Below, one piece after another: positions 55,403 to 64,000 of a DNA stretch of 64,000 nucleotides. The stretch is from Hyparrhenia diplandra (taxonomy: Eukaryota > Streptophyta > Magnoliopsida > Poales > Poaceae). Both the position numbers and the translations under genes were made by a program. Each line of letters opens with the position of its first letter. Position 1 is the first letter of the stretch. The notes beneath the pieces are model-generated. The model was not told the origin of the DNA. It ran no database searches and saw only the letters and a program-made list of their open reading frames with translations. The stretch lies in assembly GCA_015847255.1 (NCBI GenBank), contig JADLZK010013158.1:150206-214205 (forward strand), read 5' to 3'.

Positions 55403-56650
55403 CAAAGTTAAAAATGATTGTCTTGTCGAAAAACACAGTGAAACTGAGGGTGTAGCTCATATCTTCGAGGCCTAAGGCTATACGCACCGCTGTACTGGGA
55501 GCCAAACTGCAGGATCGATTTACAGTACATGGAGCTGCACCGAGGTACTGGAGGCGATGCGGCTCCGACCCGTTTTCTGGATATCTCGGCGTCTGCGCAT
55601 TGCTCCTCAAGGGCGACAGCGTGGCGTGGGGCCCATGCTGCTTGCACCTCGCGGCGAGCACGGCGGCCCTCCCGGCGTCCGAGGGCGACAAGGACGAGGT
55701 GCTGCGCGGTCGCTCCCGCTGCGGAGGCGGCGGCCCTCCCGCGCCCACGCGGCTCGCTGCTGCGGGCGGCGGCCCTCCAGCGTCGAGCACGCAGCGCTTG
55801 TCCATGGTTGCGTCGCCGCCGCCAAGCGCCGCTTCTTCATGTCGCTACTCGAGGACCCACCACGGCCTCGGCGCGCGCCTGCCGCTCCGCCCGCTGAGGA
55901 AGCTCCGCCCGCGTTGCGCCGCCCTATTCGAGCAGCGGCGGCCGATTCGTCGGGCGAGCTCCGGCCTCAATGGTGAGCTCCGTCCTCGGGTCTCCTGCCA
56001 TGATTGGTGCTGCCGTTCCGCCCGTGAAGTCCGTGCCCACAAGCTGCCGCTCCATGTCGAGCCTCAAGTTGGAGGCGGAGCTTTGCGCGTGGGGGGCGCC
56101 GAGGCCGGCGCGCGCGCTCCACGCTGGCGGCGAAGCTCCCCGTCGCGCGACTCCACTTTCGCGGCGTCACGCGTTGGCGGTGCCGAACTACATGGCCCGC
56201 AGCGGGTCGCGCATGAGCCGCGCCCGTCCGCCCAGGAGTTGCCGCTCCATCCGCCGCCCGCTCGCCACGAGGCGGGCGAGCTCAGGCCGGCCGATGGGCG
56301 CGGCAGACGGAGCTTCGCCTCGCCGCCCGCTCCTATCGCGGGCCGCCCCACTTCGCTCCTCAGCGGCGCCCGCCGGGGCGCTCGCAGCCGGGGCGTGGGA
56401 AGGGGTCGCGGCGGCGTGGGAGCTCCCGCCGCTCGCCAGCCCCGCCCGCGGCTGCTCGAGCACCGGCCTCCGCGCGCCGTGCACCGCCTCATCACGGCGG
56501 CCCACGGGGAGCAGCGCCGCGGGCCGTGGGGAGCTCCGCCGCGAGGGCGGGGAAGGTGTCGCCGGCGGCGCGGGGAGCTATCGTTCTCCCTACACATGCG
56601 TGCCATCCGGAGTGGGGAGGGAGGTAAAAAATAATACAAAAATCTGATGT
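55403..56650. other. GC-rich island open on both strands, unidentified
   Basis: Over about 1.1 kb the DNA is extremely GC-rich and lacks stops in several frames on both strands, the longest on plus being 344 codons (55600-56634). The translations are Ala/Arg/Pro/Gly-rich with no recognised domain. GAGCTCCG and GAAGCTC-type words recur. A GC-rich first exon, a captured fragment or a CpG-rich repeat are all possible. I do not call a gene. Confidence 0.3.
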
Positions 56651-57643
56651 GTGGGTCCCACCGTGAGATGGCGGATGATATAAAGTATGGATGGGTGCGG
56701 GAAAACCGGAGGTAGAGGAGAAGATTTCGATGATCGGGACAGAATATTCCTTTTTAAAGGATTAATTTGGAGTATGACGAATGCGGATAGCCTAATACGT
56801 CTAGTAGCCTGCGTTGGGCCTGCTCCTGAGGTGCCCTGGTCGCCATCGACAAAAAGTCGAACATAGGCCGTGGGAGGGCATCTCTTTTCCGCCATCTTTA
56901 AGATTAAAAAATGAAGAGGGAAACGAATAAAGATGTCGCCCCCTAACACGGTCAGCCTTTCGAAATGTTTTCCAGTAAAGAACACGCCTGATGCAGGATT
57001 GACTAATCGGACAAATGTTAAAGTGTTTTTTTTTTTAAAAAAAAAAGGAACCACGTTAAATTTAGGCACTGCAGAAGAGTGGGACAACTGCCCCATTCTT
57101 CACTTTTCATGCCATGTCGTTCTCATGGCTGGACCCAGCCGAACCACCGAAAGTGGTCGCTGCTTGTCGGCAGTTAACATTAATTAATAATGTCGAAGTG
57201 ACGCCCTATGAACAAGGGACAACACCACAAGTTGCTCCATCAACTTCTGTGGCTCATTACTTTACTATTCCTTCAATTTGTGTGTAAACGCTGCACGCAA
57301 CCTTAGCATGAGGTTTAGATAACGCACAGAACGAGACGAGACACGTGAACGGAAGGAAAGCAAACTAGATCAAACGAACCTGTATGTGCGAGTTCAGTTT
57401 GCTGAAGTTGACACTGTTTTTTGCGTGAAGTTAAAAAAGGAATCCCGAGTAGTAAGTAATTCCGTGTGGTTTACCATCTCAGCAGCTTAATATCTGGTTA
57501 AGCGCGTCTCGGGTTTAAAATTTGGCAGATGGAGCTGGCCGTCCGTCCGCGTTGATCGAAGTTTAATTTGGACGTGCCTCCCAGGCTTGGACGTATTAGA
57601 TCCAATGCCGTGTCGATGACGGCAAAGCATAACCAGCATTAGG
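56651..57643. other. Intergenic/5' flank of the second LINE, nothing recognised
   Basis: The stretch has short frames only, and a T9/A10 pair near 57030. Some of the right part may be LINE 5'UTR. Confidence 0.4.
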
Positions 57644-57724
57644 AGGGAAAGCGACCTCCTCTTCCGTCGTAAGGAAAACCGATGGCCAGAAGAGGCGGAG
57701 AAGAGCGAGAAGAGCACAGAAAGT

Positions 57725-59581
57725 GTGCCAGATCAGAAGCAAGCTAATGAGAAGTGGGATAAAGCAGTTCAAGGCTCAACCTCCAAGCAAACTACTGAGG
57801 AAGTCGAAGATCAGAGTAGCCAACCTACTTCTGGTAAGACTCAGACTACTGGGGGTGCTGTTATTGTGGGAAAGTCTGTGGGTACTTCAAAGGGGAAAGT
57901 TGCATGTGAGAACTGTGGCTTGTTTAACCATACAACTCAAGAGTGCAGAAGGGCTAAAGATGCTGGAGATGGCAGGAAGCCATGTGAGAACTGTGGATTG
58001 CTGAATCATGCAACTAAAGATTGTAGGAAGATTAGGTGTGAGCTCTGTGGGTACTTAAACCATTCTGCTTATGACTGTAAGATGTGTCTTGCTTGGAATC
58101 ATGGACCTGAACTGTGTGCAGCTCAAGTGGAAGATCAAAGCTTCTTTTATATTGAGGAGTGCATTGACCCTAATGTGGCTAAACAGAGAGAAAGCATAGG
58201 TGTGGTGAACATTCTCAAGGGGCATGCTACTGCTAGGCAGGTTGAACAGGAATTTGCTTTTCTGGAGAGCAACTCTAATTGGCAATGGAATGCCAGAATG
58301 GTTGACACAAACAGATTTGTGATGAGATTTCCAAGTGCTGGTTCTTTGCATGATTGGAAGAAGTTGAAGGGTCTTGCTATGAACTCTGCTGATGCTTTCA
58401 TGAAGGTTGAGATTTGGGATGCATGCCTGAATGCTAAAGGTATGCTGCAACAAGGCTGGTTCAGGGTTGGAGAAATACCTGCTGATCAGAGGTCCCTTAG
58501 AACCATAGCCAAAGTCTGTGGTTTGGTTGGAAAGATTGCTGAGTTAGATGAATCAACAAGATACAAAGCTGAATATGTCAGGGCAAAGATTGCTTGTAGA
58601 GATGTTCAGAGAGTGCCTGCAACTGCTGAGGCATTCTTGGGAATGAACAGATTCATCTTTACTTTTGAGAGGGAAGTTGAAGAAAATCAGAAAGGAAGAA
58701 CTCTGTCAAGTGGGGTAAAGGTTGGGGAGATGGATCATGTTGCTAAGAAACATAAATCTGATGATCAGAAAGGAGCACAGATGCAACAATCTCCTGGCAA
58801 AGGTTCACAGATTGCTAACATAGCAGGAACTAGCAAATCTGCACAAAAGCATAAACAAAAGGAAAATGAAGAGACAATGGAGATGCAGGAAGTGATGGTT
58901 ATATCTTCTCAGACAAGCTGTAAATCAGTGCAAGAAGTCAATGAGGTGGATGAAATGCAAGTTGATCATATCAATGACAGTGAAACAATGGTTGTTGAGG
59001 ATGGGGAGAATGATGCTGATGAATTCTTTGAAAAATTGCAGCAGAGTGGCATTCTTAAGGATGGGGAAACAGGCACTAAGAGCAAGGGCAGGGATATAAC
59101 AGCCTTCTCTGTTTCTGTGGATAACAGAGAGGATATGGGGCTAGTTCATGCAGGCATCAAAGAGCAAATGATACAGCAAAGTCTGGGGAATGACAAAGAG
59201 ATTGTTAAGACATCTCAGGAAAGCACAGTAACTGAAGAAAGAAGCCTTATAAATGAGAAAGCAGTTGAGACTGCAGATGAAGAGAAAGTTGATGAAGAGG
59301 TAACCAAGGTGGTTCAAATGGAAAGAAGGAGGAGTGAGAGATTGAAAAAAGACTATCTGTTAACTACTCAAGAGAAAAATGAGGCTATGGCTAAAAAAAG
59401 AACTTTGGAAGGTATATCTCAATCCTCCAGTTTTGTTTCAAATAGTAAAATTGATATAATGACTGTTTGTGCTAGTAGTAGTACTGTGATTCATAGTAAT
59501 GATGATGCTCTTTTAAATAATGCTTGTTCTTTGCATGATAATAATCATGAGTTACATTTTCACTGTGGGTGCTATAGCTAA
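57725..59581 (+). CDS. LINE ORF1 with four tandem CCHC knuckles
   Basis: The open frame of 618 codons starts at a GTG here because no in-frame ATG is near; the true start is unknown and may be lost. Zinc knuckles are at C61-C64-H69-C74, C87-C90-H95-C100, C105-C108-H113-C118 and C118-C121-H126-C131, the last two sharing C118. Residues about 155-330 (SNWQWNARMVDTNRFVMRFP, MLQQGWFRVGEIP, CGLVGKIAELD) follow the fold pattern of DUF4283-type LINE ORF1 proteins. The C-terminal half (about 340-560) is acidic, rich in Gln and Glu, and low in structure. It should bind the LINE RNA. The frame is intact, unlike ORF2. Confidence 0.82.
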   Translation: MPDQKQANEKWDKAVQGSTSKQTTEEVEDQSSQPTSGKTQTTGGAVIVGKSVGTSKGKVACENCGLFNHTTQECRRAKDAGDGRKPCENCGLLNHATKDCRKIRCELCGYLNHSAYDCKMCLAWNHGPELCAAQVEDQSFFYIEECIDPNVAKQRESIGVVNILKGHATARQVEQEFAFLESNSNWQWNARMVDTNRFVMRFPSAGSLHDWKKLKGLAMNSADAFMKVEIWDACLNAKGMLQQGWFRVGEIPADQRSLRTIAKVCGLVGKIAELDESTRYKAEYVRAKIACRDVQRVPATAEAFLGMNRFIFTFEREVEENQKGRTLSSGVKVGEMDHVAKKHKSDDQKGAQMQQSPGKGSQIANIAGTSKSAQKHKQKENEETMEMQEVMVISSQTSCKSVQEVNEVDEMQVDHINDSETMVVEDGENDADEFFEKLQQSGILKDGETGTKSKGRDITAFSVSVDNREDMGLVHAGIKEQMIQQSLGNDKEIVKTSQESTVTEERSLINEKAVETADEEKVDEEVTKVVQMERRRSERLKKDYLLTTQEKNEAMAKKRTLEGISQSSSFVSNSKIDIMTVCASSSTVIHSNDDALLNNACSLHDNNHELHFHCGCYS

Positions 59582-59978
59582 CTGTTTCGATGATAGTTTG
59601 TGTGACATAACAAATAAAATGGGAGTTAAAGTGAATAATAAGAGCTTTAGTACTTTTGATGTTGTTAGAGAATTAGAATCGTGGAGGAATAATTTATATA
59701 TCAAAAACATAAAAAATAAGAATGCTAAAAGCAATGTGGAAATAGCTGAGTTTCAAGTGGAATCTGTGCCGCTTTTTAAATGATGAGGAAGTTTGTGAAA
59801 GTGATGATATGGAGGATTTGAAAAGTTTATCAAAAAGTATGAGAAAGTCGGTTTCGGACAAAAGAAAAAGTGAAAGTTTCCCTACGTGGGAGGATGCAAA
59901 AACATGAGAATTCAAGTCAGTTTGAAAACAAGAGCAAGTCTCTTGAGGATGGGAGGAAAAAAATCAAGAAAAACCAAA
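59582..59978 (+). other. Spacer between LINE ORF1 and ORF2
   Basis: About 400 bp of AT-rich sequence with an 87-codon frame in another register (59520-59783). It may be the worn C-terminus of ORF1 after a frameshift, since the composition is similar. Confidence 0.45.
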
Positions 59979-62900
59979 ATGATTAGTGGTTTAGTTTGGA
60001 ATTGCAGGGGGTATCTTAAAAAGCGGTACTCCAACTTTTCTCAAAAAATCTGATTGCTGAACATAAATTCCATTTTATTGGGTTACAAGAAACTATGGTG
60101 GTTAACTTTGAAAGTTATATGTTTAGAGAATGGGATCAAAATCAGGATTATTTGTGGATGTGGAACCCCTGCAAAAGGGAAATCAGGTGGAATTTTGGTA
60201 GGAATTTTACTTGAAAGGTTTGATATGGGTTCTTTTAGACAAGGAGAATTCATGTTACAAATGAATCTATGGGATAAAGCCATGAAAACCAAATGGAATT
60301 TAATAATAGTGTATGGGGCTGCTAGAGAAGAGCACAAAACAGCCTTTTCGCAGAATTATCAAACTTTTGTGCTAGTTCTAGTGAACCCTATATCATTGGG
60401 GTGACTTTAATATCATCGGTACTCATATGAGAAGAATTCTTTTGTCTGTGTGTACATAGACATACACCAATGTTCAATGCTTTGATTCACTTTTATGAAC
60501 TAAGGGAATTGACTATGTCTGGGGGAACTTTCACCTGGACTAATAATCAAGATCCTCCTATATTGGAAAAATTAGATAGAATTTTAATGTCTAAAGAGTG
60601 GGAAGACATGTTTCCACAGGCAACGCGTGAGGAAACTTCCAAGAGAAATATCAGATCATAATCCATTAATTATTTCTTCGGGTATGACGGGGCAAAAACA
60701 CGCTATCCAATTCTCTTTTGATTTGAGGCGGTTGAAAAATCCGGACTTTTATGAGAAAGTTGAGGAAATTTGGGCAAAGCCATGTAAAGCCAAAAGTGCT
60801 TTAGATAGAATACAACAAAAAAACAAGTTGTTTAAACAATACTTCAAAGGGGTGGGGTTTCCATATACAAGGTGAATGGAGGAAAATAAGGAAGAAATTT
60901 CAGGAGGAAATTGGGGAGTTAGAGTCTATTGAAGAAAATCATGGGTTAAGTCATGAACAAGTGGACAGAAAGCCTTTCTGTTATTTGAAAATTTGAATAG
61001 CTTACAAGAAGAAGAAGTATATTGGCATAGCAGAAGTCATGAGAATTGGTTACTTAAAGGTGATAGTAACTTTGCATATTTTCATAAGTGTGCTAGTGGT
61101 AGAAAAAAGAAAAACACAATTTTTTCCCTAGAAGATGATCTTTGGTATCATAGAAGGAGATGATAACCTCTTAAAGCATGCAACCGAATATTACAAGGAC
61201 TTGTTTGGCCCACCAACTGTTTATGATGTATATTTAGAAGAGTCCTTTTGGAGTAACATACCACACATATCTTCAAGAACAGCAGGAGTGTTGGTAAAAC
61301 CTTTTACTGAAAAAAAAGAAGTTAAAGAGGCATTAGACCAAATGGAATCAAACAAAGCACACGGGCGGACAAAATGCCCATTGAATTTTACCAGTCATGT
61401 TGGAAAATAGTGAAAAATGATGTCATGCAGCTTTTTAATGATTTCTTTGAAAATAAGGTTGATATTAGTAGGTTGAATTATGGTATTATCTCTTTCTTGC
61501 CAAAAAGTGGTCGATGCGGCTAAAATTCAGCAATATAGACCCATATGTTTGCTTAACTGTTTGTACAAATTAGTCACAAAGACATTGACAATAAGATTGG
61601 AACAAGTTGCTCCGATTATTATTGATGAAACTCAAACTGCATTTATGAAGAATAGAAATATTACATCGAGGGGATTGCTTGTTTGCATGAAATTTTACAT
61701 GAAACAAAGAGGAGGAAAGAGATAGGGATAATTTTAAAACTAGATTTCGAAAAGGCATATGACAAAAAGTAAATTTGGGATCTGTTATTCATGTGCTTAG
61801 AAAAGAGAGGTTTTGGGGTGAAATGGACAAGTTGGATTAAGCAAGTTGTTTGGGCGGGATGTTGAGTGTTAAAATAAATAATAAGATTGGACCCTACATA
61901 AAAAGTTACAAAGGAGTGAGGCAAGGGGACCCTTTATCCCCTATTACATTTAACATTGTGGCTGATTGTTTGACTAGAATGGTTCAGCAAGCTCAAAGCA
62001 ATAATCGATAGTTGGTTTGATCAGTCATATTATTCCTAAGGGGGTAGTTCTTTTGCAGTATGCGACGATACTATAGTTTTCTTAAAACATGGGATTCAAA
62101 ATGCTACAAATATGAAGGTGCTTTTTTGTATATGTTTGAGATGTTAGCTGGCCTCAAGATAAATTTTAATAAAAGTGAGGTTTATATGATCAATGATGAG
62201 GAAAATTGGGGAATTAAATATGCTGATATCTTTAATTGTCAAATTGGCTTGTTTCCAATAAAATATTTGGGTGTTCTGTAGGGCCTAGTAGGCTAAAAAT
62301 CAAAGACCTGGTTACCTTTGGTTGAAAAGGGGGCCAAAAAACTAGATGTGTGGCGGGGGAGGGCTGATGTCCTCTACGCTAGAATAGTTTTGATTGATTC
62401 CGGTTTAACAAATACTCCAATTTATCATATGTCGAGTGTACCTTTTACCAAAAGGGACAGTAGGGAGAGATGGATAAACAGAGAAGGACCTTTTTTGGCA
62501 AGGTGGAAGTTTGAAGAAAAAAATATCATTTGATTAAGTGGAAATTCATTTGCAAAAGTAAAAAAGAAGGGTGGACTAGGAATCAAAGATTTGAGAAAAA
62601 TGAACATTAGTTTGATGTGTAAATGGTGGTGGAAGTTAGAAAAAGAGGAAGGTTTATGGCGACAATTGTGAAATTTAAATACATGCAAAACAAATCCATT
62701 CATGAAGTAGGTCATAGATTAGAGACTCACCAATGTGGTCGACCGTTGAAAATCAAAGACATTTACCTACAAGGTAGGGGAGTGAAAATTAATAAGGGCA
62801 ACTTAGTGAGATTTTGGCAAGATAGTTGGTTATATGATACAACTCGATGAACCTACATCCCGATCTTTTTCGTTTTATCGAGAACAAAAACATTACTGTT

Positions 62901-63480
62901 TTAGAAGTAAGAAATGGAAAGAATATGACTTTTAGGAGATGGTTGTTTGGGAACTTACAAGAAAACTGGAACAAAATTTTGTTGGACATGAATATGTTTT
63001 GCTTTAATGAAGAACCTGATTATGTTTTCTCGGAATTTGTCTAAGAAGTCCAAATTTCTTCGTTAAATCAGTTTATGAAGCTTTAACAATGACAAACACT
63101 GGTTTGTATCACAAAATCATACGGAAAAGCAAAATCCCGAGAGAAAATCAAAATCTTTTTGTGGCAGATGACCAATGATGCTGTGTTAACAAAAGAGAAT
63201 ATGGTTAAAAGGAATTGGGTTGGGGATCCTACTTGTGCCTTTTGTGATCAACTAGAGACCTTAGATCATTTGTTTTTCTTATGTCCTGTAGCAAAACTAA
63301 TGTGGTCAGTTATTGCTAAAAGCATTGGGGCAAACAACATTCCCCAAAATCTGAGTCAATGTTGGGATTGGTGTAAATATTGGTTGCCCAATGGTACTCG
63401 AATTTCATGCAATGGGTGTTGGGGCTGTTTGTTGGTCCATATGGAAGTATAGAAATAAAGCTGTTTTTGATGAGAAGTTA
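59979..63480 (+). pseudogene. LINE ORF2 (endonuclease-reverse transcriptase), heavily decayed
   Basis: ATG 59979 opens MISGLVWNCRG, the endonuclease start. Pieces in changing frames follow: SGGILVGILL (about 60180), GTFTWTNNQDPP (about 60520), SDHNPLIIS (about 60652), YRPICLLNCLYKLV (about 61535), GVRQGDPLSP (about 61913), the catalytic YADD (about 62058) and the zf-RVT finger CAFCDQLETLDHLFFLC (about 63235-63285). Ten or more frameshifts and stops separate them. The decay is much heavier than in the ORF2 at 161-3514, so this insertion is older or less constrained. Confidence 0.9.
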
Positions 63481-64000
63481 ATAAGTAATCCAATTGCCAT
63501 TTTTGTCAAGCTCATGCATATATGATGTTTTGGTCAGGCTTGTTTGAAGTTCCACGTAAAGAGCTGTGGATTGAAAGTGCAAATGTCATGCTGAACATAG
63601 CAAAAAGACATCCTCGCCAAGCAAACCAACGGGGAGATTGACCACCTTCGCTCCAAGATGACGAGGAAGACCAGGACGATAACCGGGACGGAGTTCGAAT
63701 CGCCGGCTCGTCTCCTCGAAGCAGCGGCTGGATTGCAGTTTCTTAGGGCGGTCCTCTTTTAATAGTACTTGGTTGGTTCGGTTGATCAGATCCGTAAGTT
63801 GAACTTTTTTGGGTTGGCTCGGTGTTTGAGCAGTTTAGGTGCTGTGAAAACTTCTGGTCAGTTATTTGGGGAGTGATAAGCTCCATAAACATTTCAGTTT
63901 AGTACGAGTCAGGTTTCAGTAAGTCCGATATCGGTAGGGTAAGTTCTGGGCAAGTTCTGCCAAAATCTTTTGCTGATCCCCTGTAAAACTCTCAAATGCT
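63481..64000 (+). other. LINE 3' region
   Basis: After the last ORF2 pieces the sequence becomes rich in GGTT, CAGTTTAGG and similar words, as is usual for plant L1 3'UTRs. No poly(A) tail is reached by the end of the window. Confidence 0.5.

Larger units (their letters stand above)
57644..64000 (+). mobile_element. Second L1-type LINE (plus), 3' end beyond the window
   Basis: It has an ORF1 with zinc knuckles and a DUF4283-like region, then a decayed ORF2 with endonuclease, reverse transcriptase and zf-RVT. After about 63480 the sequence is 3'UTR-like. It belongs to a different subfamily from the LINE at 1-5595, since the zinc fingers lie before rather than after the DUF4283-like region. 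The 5' limit is approximate: the frame is open upstream of 57725 to at least about 57640. Confidence 0.85.

Noticed and set aside
55600..56634. 344-codon open frame on plus as a gene
   Set aside because: Frames on both strands are open because of very high GC; the translation is low-complexity Ala/Arg/Pro with no domain.
56590..57096. 168-codon minus-strand frame
   Set aside because: It has no domain and spans a homopolymer T/A pair; composition is like ordinary intergenic DNA.
1..64000. CRISPR array, prokaryotic operon or phage defence system
   Set aside because: No spaced direct repeats or bacterial gene layout; everything recognised is plant nuclear.

Overview
The window looks like a repeat-rich, disease-resistance-gene region of a grass (Poaceae) nuclear genome. 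This rests on CC-NB-ARC-LRR (CNL) resistance genes with short UTR introns, L1-type LINEs whose ORF1 carries DUF4283 and CCHC domains, Ty3/Gypsy elements with Athila/Tat-style primer-binding regions, CACTA, Stowaway, Tourist-like and Helitron elements, and GC-rich exon-like islands in AT-rich DNA. No species is claimed. Most of the DNA is transposon. The host genes I can defend are one intact CNL gene (10260-13331, minus), one disrupted CNL gene (6214-7940, minus), two CNL fragments (16750-17718 and 28012-29066, minus), and one small membrane-protein gene (41490-42068, plus).

Left part (1-17.7 kb): an L1 LINE on the minus strand (1-5595, 3' end outside the window) has an open ORF1 and a broken ORF2. 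Next to it is a Helitron-type 5' end (to 6213) that cuts the leucine-rich repeats of the first CNL gene. A full-length CNL gene follows, with a duplicated 5' leader exon upstream. Then comes a truncated paralogue of its 3' half that keeps the same 3'UTR intron, so it arose by DNA duplication.

Middle (17.7-39 kb): a candidate Helitron (19876-23370) encloses a GC-rich exon-like block. An Athila-like Gypsy element has a complete 5' LTR (24529-26229), a primer-binding site and a decayed gag-protease region. It ends abruptly in a CNL fragment. Two inverted LTR-type blocks (31135-33334 and 34640-36633) follow, then a gag-leader remnant interrupted by another LTR (37212-38405).

Right part (39-64 kb): the membrane-protein gene has a 3x48-bp repeat upstream of its TATA box and a Tourist-like MITE forming its C-terminus. 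Then come a CACTA head, a Stowaway MITE, a SINE-like tRNA-derived sequence, a large LTR (45345-47936) holding a nested LTR with a perfect 5-bp target duplication (46028-47370), uncharacterised repeat DNA, Helitron ends, a very GC-rich island (55403-56650), and a second L1-type LINE on the plus strand (about 57640-64000). The ORF1 of that LINE has four tandem zinc knuckles.

The genes do not form a pathway. The common theme is resistance-gene paralogues being duplicated, truncated and interrupted by several transposon classes. All family assignments come from reading motifs; no database search was run.
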